This document shows, in pieces, positions 15,801 through 22,811 of a DNA stretch of 33,362 nucleotides. The notes beneath the pieces were generated by a model that did no database searches, was not told the origin of the DNA, and saw only the letters and a program-made list of their open reading frames with translations. Where the stretch lies: assembly GCF_003501885.1 (NCBI RefSeq), contig NZ_QWFA01000043.1, positions 1 to 33,362 on the forward strand, read 5' to 3'. Positions within the stretch are counted from its first letter, which is position 1; every line of letters starts with the position of its first letter. The DNA is from Streptomyces globisporus (GTDB lineage: Bacteria > Actinomycetota > Actinomycetes > Streptomycetales > Streptomycetaceae). The translations under genes and the position numbers were made by a program.

Positions 15801-16617
15801 CCGCCGCGATGATCGCGCGCTGGACGGAGGCGTACTCCTTGGCGGAGGAGAACGCCGCCAGGGCCCGGGTCCGCTTGATCATGTCCGGGTTGCTGGTCGC
15901 CTGCGCCATGTCCTGCGAGAGGCTCAGCAGCGAGGTGATCAGCTGGCTGTACTGGTCGATCGTGTTGAGACTCGGCGTGCCCTCGTCGTACGCCGTCTTG
16001 CGGATCGAACGGATGGTGCCGAGCTGGGAGGCGATCGCCCTGACGCTCCCGTGGATGCTCTCCAGTGACTCGTTGCCCTGGGTGTCACCGATGGAGTCGG
16101 TCTCGTCGAGGAAGGCGTCCTTGGCGCGGTCGGTCTTGTCCCGGGGCCCGGTGACCTTGTAGTCGGTGGGCTTGGACTTGTTCGACAGCGGACCGGCCGA
16201 CTGGTCGCGCTCCGACTGAAGAGCCTGGGCGAGCGAGGTCGCCTGCTTGGTCATCTTCGTCAGCAGCTGCATGTGCTCCAGCTGCTGCATGTCGGTCATG
16301 GACTCGTTGATCCTCAGACCGCCCAGGCTGGTCGCGGCGACCACGGGGAGGGCGAGGAGCGAGACCAGTCGCGTGCTGATGCGCCAGTTACGGAGCGCTA
16401 TTCGCGAGCCCGTGTCGACCGGGCCGCGCGGCTGTGCGGCCGTGTCCGGCTCCGCACCGCTCGTCGCGGAGCCCGGGCGCTGCGCACGGTCGCTGTTGTC
16501 GCCGGCAGCGGCCGGCCCGGGGTTCTGGGCGTGCTGGGGCGAGGAACCGCGGTCGGTCCCGCCGCGCGGCTCCTGTTCCGCCGGAGCGCTGCCATCCCTC
16601 TTGAAACGTCCCTGCAC
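12859..16617 (-). CDS. cvnA: Conservon sensor-kinase-like protein CvnA (copy 2)
   Basis: 1252-aa paralogue of the first CvnA. A hydrophilic ~80-residue N-terminus leads to TM1 (about 84-101), a ~295-residue extracytoplasmic domain with QALQSERDQSAGPL, TM2 (about 397-420), HAMP, and LDHLATRMRRNGENLL (His541). The HATPase_c domain has ELLENATSF (about 614), HDTGIGL (about 640) and MGLFVVGRL (about 678). A very long ~530-residue Gln/Gly/Pro-rich tail contains repeated FARPDF-like segments and ends with GLPRRVPRANLVPGTA and RLTNLRRGIQQGR, shared with copy 1. The GTG at 16617 was chosen over an upstream start at 16839 because AGAGGTTG stands 8 nt before it, as in copy 1. The extracytoplasmic domain differs strongly between copies, so the two probably sense different cues. 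Confidence 0.92.
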   Translation of the reverse strand: MQGRFKRDGSAPAEQEPRGGTDRGSSPQHAQNPGPAAAGDNSDRAQRPGSATSGAEPDTAAQPRGPVDTGSRIALRNWRISTRLVSLLALPVVAATSLGGLRINESMTDMQQLEHMQLLTKMTKQATSLAQALQSERDQSAGPLSNKSKPTDYKVTGPRDKTDRAKDAFLDETDSIGDTQGNESLESIHGSVRAIASQLGTIRSIRKTAYDEGTPSLNTIDQYSQLITSLLSLSQDMAQATSNPDMIKRTRALAAFSSAKEYASVQRAIIAAALPGGSVKDPHLNPNDRQFGKNALEKESRALLSFKQIYAATGQSAEELLAPLDNGNPEINAGNMYAKRILTTTNDIEGKQVRSYLDWYDQSTIKIKAMETIEATLLSDMEAKARELRQASQRDAIVSGAVIFIVLGVSLVGAFVVARSMIRSLRRLQDTATRVAQDRLPELVKQLSETDPQDVDTSVESVGVHSRDEIGQVAAAFDDVHREAVRLAAEQALLRGNVNAMFTNLSRRSQGLIQRQLSLISELESREADPDQLSSLFKLDHLATRMRRNGENLLVLAGEEPGRRWTRPVPLVDVLRAAASEVEQYERIELSAVPATEVAGRVVNDLVHLLAELLENATSFSSPQTKVKVTGHALPDGRVLVEIHDTGIGLSPEDLAAINERLAQPPTVDVSVSRRMGLFVVGRLSLRHGIRIQLRPSDSGGTTALVMLPVDVAHGGKQPPSKQGSGPQSGAPGGLLAGNGNGAGNAQRTGLGSGPGGAGAKSLGGAQRGQVGAGAGPRAALPARDGSTGGRPQGPQGGGQPNNGGPGQDFPGQGPAPQRQGGGLSGAFGNSARLGARGPQGGPQGDAPGRGDGGAQPNLFGHGAPASSGQNGRPGQFAPQNQQAPSGWQNQQDQNGQQNHLNQQGPGAQQPQGRQEQGGFQQSGGPGRQLPPPGGPRAELPGGNPQPQRPATTSWGADAPRGHEEHDATGQFARPAGPGQDPSFNGPPNQRPAGDRQGPGATSEFARPDFSGQGAPQDRSYPQQAPQGQDPASTAQFARPDFGVPHQPQQGQGHQLPAPRGNEFGAPRPSASPAGDAPYRPALPQQPEALPPAGPGDGRTPLYDTLETNWFHGPGQGGQQPPAEPQAPAAPEPTGVPVPPLPQRGADDAPVTSSWRASPNDELVRQAERVKKPAAGGVTTSGLPRRVPRANLVPGTAQQQNHQSGPQVSRAPDDVRGRLTNLRRGIQQGRQANNNGSQTGSFHLGPTHQQER

Positions 16618-17199
16618 TAGCGTCGCAACCTCTGGACCAGGCGTCCCGCCCGCGTGTGCGGACAGGACGGTGTCGGCGTCGTGGGGCGCTGGACGCGCCC
16701 CATGGTGGTCGTGTGAGTGACCGGCGTACTTCCCCCTCCCGCCGCCACTCGGCGCTGCGTTGCGCCCCTGCGCGCCGGCCTGAAACCCGCGGCGGTGCGT
16801 GGAATTCCAGCACAGTGCAGGATCTCCAACAAGGCCCATGTACCGGGCTGTGACCTGCGTGACACGTTGTGATGAACGAGTAACAAGCAGTGGAGAGTGA
16901 TCGTAGGTAAAGCGGACGTTTATGGAGAACTTGCCTAGGGGTGGGGGGTGTCCCAGTCGCGATGATCAGGAGCGGAATGGTGGATTCAGTGGTGCAATGT
17001 CCGTTTTCTGGATCACGGTTCACCGCCCGAAATGGGTCAATTGTCGATTAGTTCGTGAGCAAACTCACATGATGATCGTCGCCTCATCCCGGCTCCGGCG
17101 GGGAATCGGATGTTTAGCCTGACGCTTTACAGGGATGGCGAATCCGACAAGCCGGCGCCGCGACGAGCGACGCCCTCACCGACAGGGTCCTGACGGCAG
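16618..17199. other. 582-bp gap upstream of conservon copy 2
   Basis: Divergent gap between cvnA (minus) and the small peptide gene (plus). It is visibly less GC-rich than its surroundings from about 16860 to 17120. A TACGAT on the minus strand (16900-16905) could be a -10 for the conservon, but no good -35 is seen. No convincing gene, tRNA or strong hairpin is present. Confidence 0.5.
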
Positions 17200-17382
17200 A
17201 TGAAGACGACGACGATGTTCCGCAACATTGCCAACCCCCGGCGCACCACGCTGGCGCACCTCGAGGACGCCGAAGCGCTGCAGACGCCCCTGGCGCCGGA
17301 GCACGCCGCCGACCTGCCCAACGTCACCGCCAACCCGCGCCGCACCATCCTGATGGAAGCCCCGGTCGCGGTCGCCCCGTAG
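17200..17382 (+). CDS. Small protein with two NPRRT repeats, unknown function
   Basis: A 60-residue reading frame. It contains an internal duplication: ANPRRTTL (11-18) and ANPRRTIL (44-51), separated by an acidic linker with LEDAEALQTP and PEHAADLP. There is no signal peptide, transmembrane segment or cysteine. Support for reality is the repeat, the bounded composition, and isolation in a gap with no better frame. Against it, the ribosome binding site is poor at both possible starts (ATG 17200, ATG 17215). It is divergent from the conservon and 264 bp before the FAH-family gene. I do not recognise the family; a peptide that docks a partner through the repeated motif is one possibility. Confidence 0.55.
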   Translation: MKTTTMFRNIANPRRTTLAHLEDAEALQTPLAPEHAADLPNVTANPRRTILMEAPVAVAP

Positions 17383-17646
17383 CCGCCACCGGCATACGCG
17401 AGCTGTGCTCCTCCCGCGGCGCCGGCGCCGGCGCCTCGGCCGGCCCGGATCGCCCCGTCGCGCCGCCCGGCAGGCACGCTCGCGGCGTTGGCCGAACGCC
17501 CTGGTAGCTCCGCTGCGAGGGCCTTCGCCCGCCTTGCGATCGCACGCACGGGACGACGCTCCTTTTGGGACGATCCGCGCCGGGCGAGGCGCTAGCCTGG
17601 AGCGTCAGTCTTCAGCCAGCCAGCAAGTGAGGGGCGACAGCATCCC

Positions 17647-18432
17647 GTGCGCATCGCCAGGTTCTCCATCGACGGCAATGTCGCCTTCGGCGCCGTCGAG
17701 GGGCAGGGCACCGTGGAATCCGGTGACCTCGTCCTCGACATCATCAAGGGCATTCCGTACGCCGACTTCGAGCTCTCGGGCACCAAGGTCCCGCTGAACA
17801 AGGTCCGGCTGCTGCCCCCCGTCCTCCCCAACAAGGTCGTGGCCATCGGCCGCAACTACGCGGAGCACGCCGCCGAACTCGGCCACGAGGTCCCCGACGC
17901 GCCGATCACCTTCTTCAAGCCCACCACCTCGGTGATCGGCTCCGGCGACGCGATCGAGTACCCCTCCTTCTCCGAAGAGCTGCACCACGAGGCCGAGCTG
18001 GCCGTGGTCATCGGCCGCATGTGCCGCGAGGTCCCCCGCGAGCGCGTGCGTGACGTCATCCTCGGCTACACCTGCGCCAACGACGTCACTGCCCGCGATG
18101 TGCAGAAGCGCGAGAAGCAGTGGGCCCGCGCCAAGGGCTTCGACACCTCCTGCCCGCTGGGCCCCTGGGTGGAGACCGACGTGGACCCCCACGACCTCAC
18201 CATCCAGGCGACGGTCAACGGCGAGCAGCGGCAGCTCGGCCGCACGAGCGACATGGTCCGCTCCATCGAGGACCTGGTCGTCCACATCACGGAGGCCATG
18301 ACCCTCCTCCCGGGCGACGTCATCCTCACGGGCACCCCCGCAGGGGTCGGGCCCCTGCACGTCGGCGACGAGGTCGCCGTCACCATCGAAGGCATCGGCA
18401 CTCTCACCAACAAGGTGATCAAGCGTGGCTAA
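17647..18432 (+). CDS. Fumarylacetoacetate hydrolase-family protein
   Basis: 261-aa enzyme of the FAH fold (acylpyruvase, fumarylpyruvate hydrolase or 2-hydroxyhepta-2,4-dienedioate isomerase type), probably cleaving or isomerising a 2-oxo acid with a divalent metal. It contains [12 protein letters not shown] (68-79), the metal ligands Glu115 and Glu117 in [11 protein letters not shown], Asp146 in [17 protein letters not shown], and the closing [15 protein letters not shown]. The natural substrate cannot be told from sequence. The start is a GTG at 17647 with a distant GGGG. It overlaps gltX by 8 bp, so both are likely co-transcribed. The 264 bp before it hold three tandem GGCGCC units (17418-17435) and no gene. 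Confidence 0.88.
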   Translation: MRIARFSIDGNVAFGAVEGQGTVESGDLVLDIIKGIPYADFELSGTKVPLNKVRLLPPVLPNKVVAIGRNYAEHAAELGHEVPDAPITFFKPTTSVIGSGDAIEYPSFSEELHHEAELAVVIGRMCREVPRERVRDVILGYTCANDVTARDVQKREKQWARAKGFDTSCPLGPWVETDVDPHDLTIQATVNGEQRQLGRTSDMVRSIEDLVVHITEAMTLLPGDVILTGTPAGVGPLHVGDEVAVTIEGIGTLTNKVIKRG

Positions 18433-19939
18433 CGCACCCTCCCCCAAGCTCTCGGCTCCGCTCGACCAGGGGGTACCCCCTCGCGTCCGCTTCTGCCCCT
18501 CCCCGACCGGCAACCCGCACGTGGGCCTGGTCCGGACGGCCCTGTTCAACTGGGCCTTCGCCCGGCACCACCAGGGCACCCTGGTCTTCCGGATCGAGGA
18601 CACCGACGCGGCGCGCGACTCCGAGGAGTCCTACCAGCAGCTGCTCGACTCGATGCGCTGGCTCGGCCTGGACTGGGACGAGGGCCCCGAGATCGGCGGC
18701 CCGCACGCCCCCTACCGCCAGTCGCAGCGGATGGACCTGTACAGGGACGTCGCCGAGAAGCTCCTCGCCGCCGGGTACGCCTACCCCTGCTACTGCACCA
18801 CCGAGGAGCTGGACACCCGCCGCGACGCCGCCCGCGCCGCCGGGAAGCCGTCCGGCTACGACGGCCACTGCCGCGACCTCACCGCCGAGCAGAAGGCGGC
18901 GTACGAGGCCGAGGGCCGTACCTCGATCGTCCGCTTCCGGATGCCAGACGAGGCCATCACCTTCACCGACCTGGTCCGCGGCGAGATCACCGTCCAGCCG
19001 GAGAACGTCCCCGACTACGGCATCGTCCGCGCCAACGGGGCCCCGCTCTACACCCTGGTCAACCCGGTCGACGACGCCCTGATGGAGATCACCCACGTCC
19101 TGCGCGGCGAGGACCTGCTCTCCTCCACCCCGCGCCAGATCGCCCTGTACCGGGCGCTCATCGAGCTGGGCATCGCCAAGGACACCCCCGCCTTCGGCCA
19201 CCTCCCGTACGTCATGGGCGAGGGCAACAAGAAGCTGTCCAAGCGCGACCCGCAGGCCTCCCTCAACCTCTACCGGGAGCGCGGCTTCCTCCCCGAGGGT
19301 CTCCTGAACTACCTCTCGCTGCTCGGCTGGTCGATCGCCGAGGACCGCGACATCTTCTCGATGGACGAGCTGATCGCCGCGTTCGACATCAAGGACGTCA
19401 ACGCCAACCCGGCCCGCTTCGACCTCAAGAAGTGCGAGCACATCAACGCCGAGCACATCCGCATGCTCGATGTGAAGACCTTCACCGAGGCCTGCGGCCC
19501 CTGGCTGAAGGCCCCCTTCGCACCCTGGGCCCCCGAGGCCTTCGACGCGGAGAAGTGGACCCGGATCGCCCCGTACGCCCAGACCCGGGTGACGGTGCTC
19601 TCCGACATCACCGACAACGTCGACTTCCTCTTCCTCGACGAGCCGGTGGACGACGAGGCCTCCTGGGCCAAGGCGATGAAGGGCGACCCGGTGGCCCTGC
19701 TCACCACGGCCCGCGCCAACCTGGAGGCGGCCGACTGGAGCGACCCGGAGTCGCTGAAGAACGCCGTCCTGACCGCCGGCGAGGCCCACGGCCTCAAGCT
19801 CGGCAAGGCCCAGGCCCCCGTCCGCGTCGCCGTCACCGGCCGCACGGTGGGCCTGCCGCTCTTCGAGTCCCTGGAGATCCTGGGCCGCGAGAAGAGCCTG
19901 GCCCGCGTGGACGCCGCGCTGGCGAAGCTGGCCGGCTGA
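18425..19939 (+). CDS. gltX: Glutamyl-tRNA synthetase
   Basis: Class I synthetase charging tRNA-Glu. In actinobacteria it also mischarges tRNA-Gln, which GatCAB then amidates. The 504 aa include the HIGH-type motif [10 protein letters not shown] (25-34), [10 protein letters not shown], the [12 protein letters not shown] segment and the KMSKS-type motif KLSKR (270-274), followed by the C-terminal anticodon-binding region. The GTG start overlaps the preceding stop (GTGGCTAA), with AAGGTGA just upstream. The first ~20 residues before VRFCPSPTG are longer than I expect and are encoded by a G/C-run palindrome (18438-18480). Five Gln/Glu tRNA genes lie 0.9 kb downstream. A strong terminator follows. 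Confidence 0.97.
   Translation: MANAPSPKLSAPLDQGVPPRVRFCPSPTGNPHVGLVRTALFNWAFARHHQGTLVFRIEDTDAARDSEESYQQLLDSMRWLGLDWDEGPEIGGPHAPYRQSQRMDLYRDVAEKLLAAGYAYPCYCTTEELDTRRDAARAAGKPSGYDGHCRDLTAEQKAAYEAEGRTSIVRFRMPDEAITFTDLVRGEITVQPENVPDYGIVRANGAPLYTLVNPVDDALMEITHVLRGEDLLSSTPRQIALYRALIELGIAKDTPAFGHLPYVMGEGNKKLSKRDPQASLNLYRERGFLPEGLLNYLSLLGWSIAEDRDIFSMDELIAAFDIKDVNANPARFDLKKCEHINAEHIRMLDVKTFTEACGPWLKAPFAPWAPEAFDAEKWTRIAPYAQTRVTVLSDITDNVDFLFLDEPVDDEASWAKAMKGDPVALLTTARANLEAADWSDPESLKNAVLTAGEAHGLKLGKAQAPVRVAVTGRTVGLPLFESLEILGREKSLARVDAALAKLAG
18438..18480. repeat. REP-like palindromic element inside the gltX 5' end
   Basis: A C-run (18441-18445) faces a G-run (18469-18473) around CTCTCGGCTCCGCTCGACC, followed by GGGGGTACCCCC. 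It closely resembles an element I recall as widely dispersed between Streptomyces genes (C-run, AAGCTCTCGGCTTCGCTCGA, G-run). Here it is read in frame as residues of the synthetase N-terminus. Confidence 0.6.
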
Positions 19940-19958
19940 CACAGGACCGGACACCTCC

Positions 19959-19994
19959 GGGGAGGGCCGCAGCCGACCGGCTGCGGCCCTCCCC
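19959..19994 (+). terminator. gltX terminator
   Basis: Perfect 16-bp stem (GGGGAGGGCCGCAGCC / GGCTGCGGCCCTCCCC) with a GACC loop, followed by GTTTTC, 19 bp after the gltX stop. Confidence 0.92.
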
Positions 19995-20025
19995 GTTTTC
20001 CCCTCCGCGGCGGCCCGCCGACGGC

Positions 20026-20031
20026 TACCGT
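20026..20031 (+). promoter_or_regulatory. Possible -10 element, leaderless HAD gene
   Basis: TACCGT ends 7 nt before the ATG at 20039, and no ribosome binding site is visible. This fits a leaderless transcript starting just after the gltX terminator. Confidence 0.35.
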
Positions 20032-20038
20032 GAGATCC

Positions 20039-20758
20039 ATGCCGATCCGCGCCGTGCTCTGGGACATAGACGACACGATCTTCGACTACGCGGGCGCCGA
20101 CCGCATCGGCATGCGGCAGCATCTGGGGCTCGCGGGCCTCCCCGAGGCGTACGCGTCGGTCGACGAGGCCCTCGACGCCTGGAAGGCGATCACCGTCCGG
20201 CACTGGGCGCGCGTCGCCGCCGGGGAGACGGACTTCCTCGGGCAGCGCCGGGACCGGGTGCGGGAGTTCCTCTCGCGGGCCATGACGGACGCCGAGGCCG
20301 ACGACTGGTTCGCCGGCCATGTGACCCACTACGAGGCCGCCTGGGCGCTCTTCCCGGACGTGCTGCCGGCCCTGGACCGTCTGGTGCCCGACTACCGGCA
20401 CGCGATCCTGTCCAACTCCAGCACCGACCACCAGCACCGCAAGCTCACCGCGCTCGGCGTCCGGGACCGCTTCGAGGCGATGGTCTGCGCCGTGGAGCTC
20501 GGCATCTCCAAGCCGGAGGCCGGCGCCTTCCACGCGGCCTGCGAGGCGCTCGCGCTGGAGCCGCACGAAGTGGCGTACGTGGGCGACGAGCCCGACATCG
20601 ACGCGAGCGGAGCCGTCGCCGCCGGACTCACCGGCATCTGGCTCGACCGGCGGGGCAGGGGCGGACGCTCCGATCTCGTGCGGATCACCGGGCTCGACCA
20701 GCTGCCGGGCCTGCTGGCAGGCGATACCCGTTTTGGAGCGCCGGACACCTTCGGGTAA
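20039..20758 (+). CDS. HAD-superfamily hydrolase
   Basis: 239-aa haloacid-dehalogenase-type phosphohydrolase, probably acting on a small phosphorylated metabolite in the cytoplasm. All four HAD motifs are visible: DIDDT (Asp9 nucleophile, Asp11 acid/base), SNSSTDH (Ser125), SKPEAGAF (Lys158) and GDEPDID (182-188). A helical cap lies between motifs I and II. I prefer the ATG at 20039 over the GTG at 20030, since the GTG overlaps the -10-like TACCGT. The substrate is unknown. The gene sits between the gltX terminator and a tRNA operon whose promoter overlaps its stop codon. Confidence 0.9.
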   Translation: MPIRAVLWDIDDTIFDYAGADRIGMRQHLGLAGLPEAYASVDEALDAWKAITVRHWARVAAGETDFLGQRRDRVREFLSRAMTDAEADDWFAGHVTHYEAAWALFPDVLPALDRLVPDYRHAILSNSSTDHQHRKLTALGVRDRFEAMVCAVELGISKPEAGAFHAACEALALEPHEVAYVGDEPDIDASGAVAAGLTGIWLDRRGRGGRSDLVRITGLDQLPGLLAGDTRFGAPDTFG

Positions 20759-20761
20759 TGT
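20733..20761 (+). promoter_or_regulatory. Promoter of the Gln/Glu tRNA cluster
   Basis: TTGGAG, 17-bp spacer, TAATGT: a good housekeeping-sigma match 85 bp before the first tRNA, embedded in the last codons of the HAD gene. Confidence 0.6.
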
Positions 20762-20846
20762 TCTTTCTGCGCCGCCCGAGCGGGCCGAAAGATCCGGCCG
20801 GGAAGCGCAGACAGAAGTGAAGCCTCCACCAGGGGTTGCATTTCAG

Positions 20847-20918
20847 TGGGCTATGGTGTAATTGGCAACACTACGGTTTCTGGTACCGTCATTCTAGGTT
20901 CGAGTCCTGGTAGCCCAG
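20847..20918 (+). tRNA. tRNA-Gln (CTG)
   Basis: 72-nt cloverleaf with acceptor TGGGCTA/TAGCCCA, anticodon stem ACGGT/ACCGT around TTCTGGT, T-loop GGTTCGAGTCC and discriminator G. CCA is not encoded. First gene of a five-tRNA cluster. Confidence 0.96.
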
Positions 20919-20945
20919 CGCAGTACAGCAAGACCAGCAGGACAA

Positions 20946-21018
20946 GCCCCCGTTGTGTAGCGGCCTAGCACGCTGCCCTCTCACGGCAGTAGCGCCGGTT
21001 CGAATCCGGTCGGGGGTA
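20946..21018 (+). tRNA. tRNA-Glu (CTC), first of three
   Basis: 73-nt cloverleaf with acceptor GCCCCCG/CGGGGGT, anticodon arm CTGCC-CTCTCAC-GGCAG, T-loop GGTTCGAATCC and discriminator A. CCA is not encoded. Confidence 0.96.
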
Positions 21019-21080
21019 CAGATCCTTCCCGCGAGAACATCATGGGTCGCACCCATCGCTCTCGATGCAGGATCGCTAGG

Positions 21081-21153
21081 GCCCCCGTTGTGTAGCGGCC
21101 TAGCACGCTGCCCTCTCACGGCAGTAGCGCCGGTTCGAATCCGGTCGGGGGTA
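21081..21153 (+). tRNA. tRNA-Glu (CTC), second of three
   Basis: Identical 73-nt copy of the preceding tRNA-Glu, after a 62-nt spacer. Confidence 0.96.
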
Positions 21154-21165
21154 CTTGTCTCACCA

Positions 21166-21237
21166 TGGGCTATGGTGTAATTGGCAACACTACGGTTTCT
21201 GGTACCGTCATTCTAGGTTCGAGTCCTGGTAGCCCAG
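21166..21237 (+). tRNA. tRNA-Gln (CTG), second copy
   Basis: Identical to the first tRNA-Gln and only 12 nt after the previous tRNA-Glu, so processed from a shared precursor. Confidence 0.96.
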
Positions 21238-21257
21238 CGCAAGTCAGCAGTAATCAC

Positions 21258-21330
21258 GCCCCCGTTGTGTAGCGGCCTAGCACGCTGCCCTCTCACGGCA
21301 GTAGCGCCGGTTCGAATCCGGTCGGGGGTA
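21258..21330 (+). tRNA. tRNA-Glu (CTC), third of three
   Basis: Identical third copy, 20 nt after the second tRNA-Gln. A terminator follows within 20 bp. Confidence 0.96.
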
Positions 21331-21347
21331 CAACAGAGCAGTACGGA

Positions 21348-21375
21348 AAGGCCCTTCACCTCAGTGAAGGGCCTT
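21348..21375. terminator. Terminator of the tRNA cluster
   Basis: AAGGCCCTTCAC / GTGAAGGGCCTT, perfect 12-bp stem with a CTCA loop. It also lies just past the end of the convergent minus-strand gene, so it may serve both. Confidence 0.9.
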
Positions 21376-21383
21376 CTTCGTTG

Positions 21384-21875
21384 TCACAGGCCGTACCGGC
21401 GGGCCGACTCCTCGCTCTGCGCCGGCCGCCGCAGGGACATCAGCGGCGGTTCGTGCAACACCGCCGACGCGACGGCCTTCTCCACCTGCTCGGCCTCCGA
21501 GTCGTACGCCTCCATCTCGTCCGGATCGTGCACCGGGGCCTGCTCCATGATCCGGGCCTGCCGGGTCAAGTAGCCGATGTCACACGGATATCCGAGCCGT
21601 ACGAGCGTGGCCACCGACGCGACCAGCGACCGGTGGACGGGGGAGAGGTCACCGAGCTGCAGGACGGTCGACCACCCCAACTCCGTGAGCAGCTCGGTCA
21701 CATGGGCGCGGGCGACGGCGGTCTCCGGGGCTTCCTCGTCGGGCGACGGGCCGTGCGGCGGGGCCCACAGCGCCGCCCCCAGCCGGATCGTGCGGCCCAG
21801 CGACTCGTCGTCGACATGGGTGAGCACCTCGCGGGCCGTCGCCACCGGGTCCGGAGAAAGGAAGACGGCCGCCAC
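21384..21875 (-). CDS. Conserved-looking protein of unknown function
   Basis: 163 aa with no family that I recognise. It looks soluble and mostly helical (VATAREVLTHVDDESLGRTI, VTELLTELGWSTVLQLGDLS, VHRSLVASVATLVRLGYPCD), with an acidic C-terminal third. No signal peptide or transmembrane segment is seen, and only one cysteine. GTG start at 21875, where no clear ribosome binding site is visible. It lies 46 bp downstream of ndgR on the same strand and is probably co-transcribed. Codon use is like its neighbours. A role linked to the ndgR/leuCD amino-acid locus is only suggested by position. Confidence 0.7.
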   Translation of the reverse strand: MAAVFLSPDPVATAREVLTHVDDESLGRTIRLGAALWAPPHGPSPDEEAPETAVARAHVTELLTELGWSTVLQLGDLSPVHRSLVASVATLVRLGYPCDIGYLTRQARIMEQAPVHDPDEMEAYDSEAEQVEKAVASAVLHEPPLMSLRRPAQSEESARRYGL

Positions 21876-21921
21876 GGCGTTGGGGCGGCCTACCGGAGAG
21901 AGGGAGGGGAAATAGGCGGGG

Positions 21922-22638
21922 TCAGCCGCTGCGGCGCAGGGCCTCGGTCAGCCGCGCCGCCGAGTCGATGACCGCCTGGGCGTGCATCCGGCCAGGGTGA
22001 CGGGTCAGCCGCTCGATGGGCCCGGAGATCGAGACCGCGGCGACGACCCGGTTCGACGGGCCGCGCACCGGAGCCGAGACCGAGGCGACGCCCGGCTCCC
22101 GCTCGCCGATCGACTGGGCCCAGCCCCGCCGCCGTACGCCGGAGAGCGCCGTCGCCGTGAACCGGGCGCCCTGGAGGCCCCGGTGCAGGCGCTCCGGCTC
22201 CTCCCAGGCCATCAGGATCTGGGCGGAGGAGCCCGCCTTCATCGTGAGCGTGGAGCCGACCGGCACCGTGTCCCGGAGTCCGGACAGCCGTTCCGCCGCT
22301 GCCACACAGATACGCATGTCGCCCTGCCGGCGGTAGAGCTGCGCGCTCTCGCCGGTGATGTCGCGCAGGTGGGTGAGCACCGGTCCGGCCGTGGCCAGCA
22401 GGCGGTCCTCGCCCGCCGCGGCTGCCAGTTCCGACAGCCGGGGGCCGAGAATGAACCGGCCCTGCATATCCCTCGCCACCATCCGGTGGTGTTCCAGTGC
22501 CACGGCCAGTCGGTGGGCCGTGGGCCGTGCGAGCCCGGTCGCCGCGACCAGCCCGGCGAGGGTGGCCGGACCGGACTCCAGGGCGCTCAATACCAGAGCT
22601 GCCTTGTCGAGAACGCCGACGCCGCTAGAGTTGTCCAT
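21922..22638 (-). CDS. ndgR: IclR-family transcriptional regulator NdgR
   Basis: 238-aa IclR-type regulator. In Streptomyces NdgR controls leucine and other amino-acid biosynthesis genes and affects growth and antibiotic production. It has an N-terminal winged helix (about 10-75, with LAGLVAATGLARPTAHRLAV) and a C-terminal effector-binding domain (from about 80, with SAQLYRRQGDMRICVA, VPVGSTLTMKAGSSAQ and GREPGVASVSAPV-like segments). The ATG at 22638 has GGGAG 9 nt upstream and starts the usual MDNSSGVGVLDKA sequence. It is divergent from leuC across 173 bp containing an inverted repeat, the classic setting for an IclR regulator controlling itself and its neighbour. Confidence 0.94.
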   Translation of the reverse strand: MDNSSGVGVLDKAALVLSALESGPATLAGLVAATGLARPTAHRLAVALEHHRMVARDMQGRFILGPRLSELAAAAGEDRLLATAGPVLTHLRDITGESAQLYRRQGDMRICVAAAERLSGLRDTVPVGSTLTMKAGSSAQILMAWEEPERLHRGLQGARFTATALSGVRRRGWAQSIGEREPGVASVSAPVRGPSNRVVAAVSISGPIERLTRHPGRMHAQAVIDSAARLTEALRRSG

Positions 22639-22668
22639 ACGACGATACTCCCGTCTCACTCTGTGAAA

Positions 22669-22697
22669 CGCAAGTTCAATTTTCGGCGGAAGTTGCG
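22669..22697. promoter_or_regulatory. Candidate NdgR operator between ndgR and leuC
   Basis: CGCAAGTTC and GAAGTTGCG form an inverted repeat matching 8 of 9 positions across 11 bp. It starts 31 bp from the ndgR ATG and ends 114 bp before leuC. Position and symmetry fit an autoregulatory IclR site, but I cannot confirm the NdgR consensus. Confidence 0.4.
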
Positions 22698-22811
22698 AAC
22701 CTGTAGAAGCGGCCGCACAACGGCTCGTAGCCACCGCCCCGCACGGGGGTCCGGACGGAGGCGCACCGATCTCTAGTTGGGCCGGCGAAGACGCCGGCCG
22801 GAGGGAAAGCG

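Noticed and set aside
16618..16839. N-terminal extension of cvnA copy 2 from an upstream start at 16839
   Set aside because: Would translate through AGAGGTTG, which marks the GTG start in both copies. The extra 74 residues have no counterpart in copy 1.
16853..16868. GTGACC...TGACAC as a Crp site upstream of cvnA copy 2
   Set aside because: The spacing is 8 rather than the expected 6, and the halves are closer to a direct repeat than a palindrome.
17127..17549. A 140-codon minus-strand frame opposite the NPRRT peptide
   Set aside because: Ala/Arg/Gly-rich without a motif, no ribosome binding site, and ends in intergenic DNA on both sides.
18419..20566. A 715-codon minus-strand frame opposite gltX and the HAD gene
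   Set aside because: Covers two intact genes and a terminator, and has shadow-like composition.
20758..20820. A 20-codon basic reading frame starting at the TAATG overlap with the HAD gene
   Set aside because: Its ATG lies inside the -10 element (TAATGT) of the tRNA promoter, it has no ribosome binding site, and the transcript would start after it.
20946..21330. Regular repeats resembling a CRISPR-like array
   Set aside because: The repeats are 72-73 nt tRNA genes with complete cloverleafs and unequal spacers.
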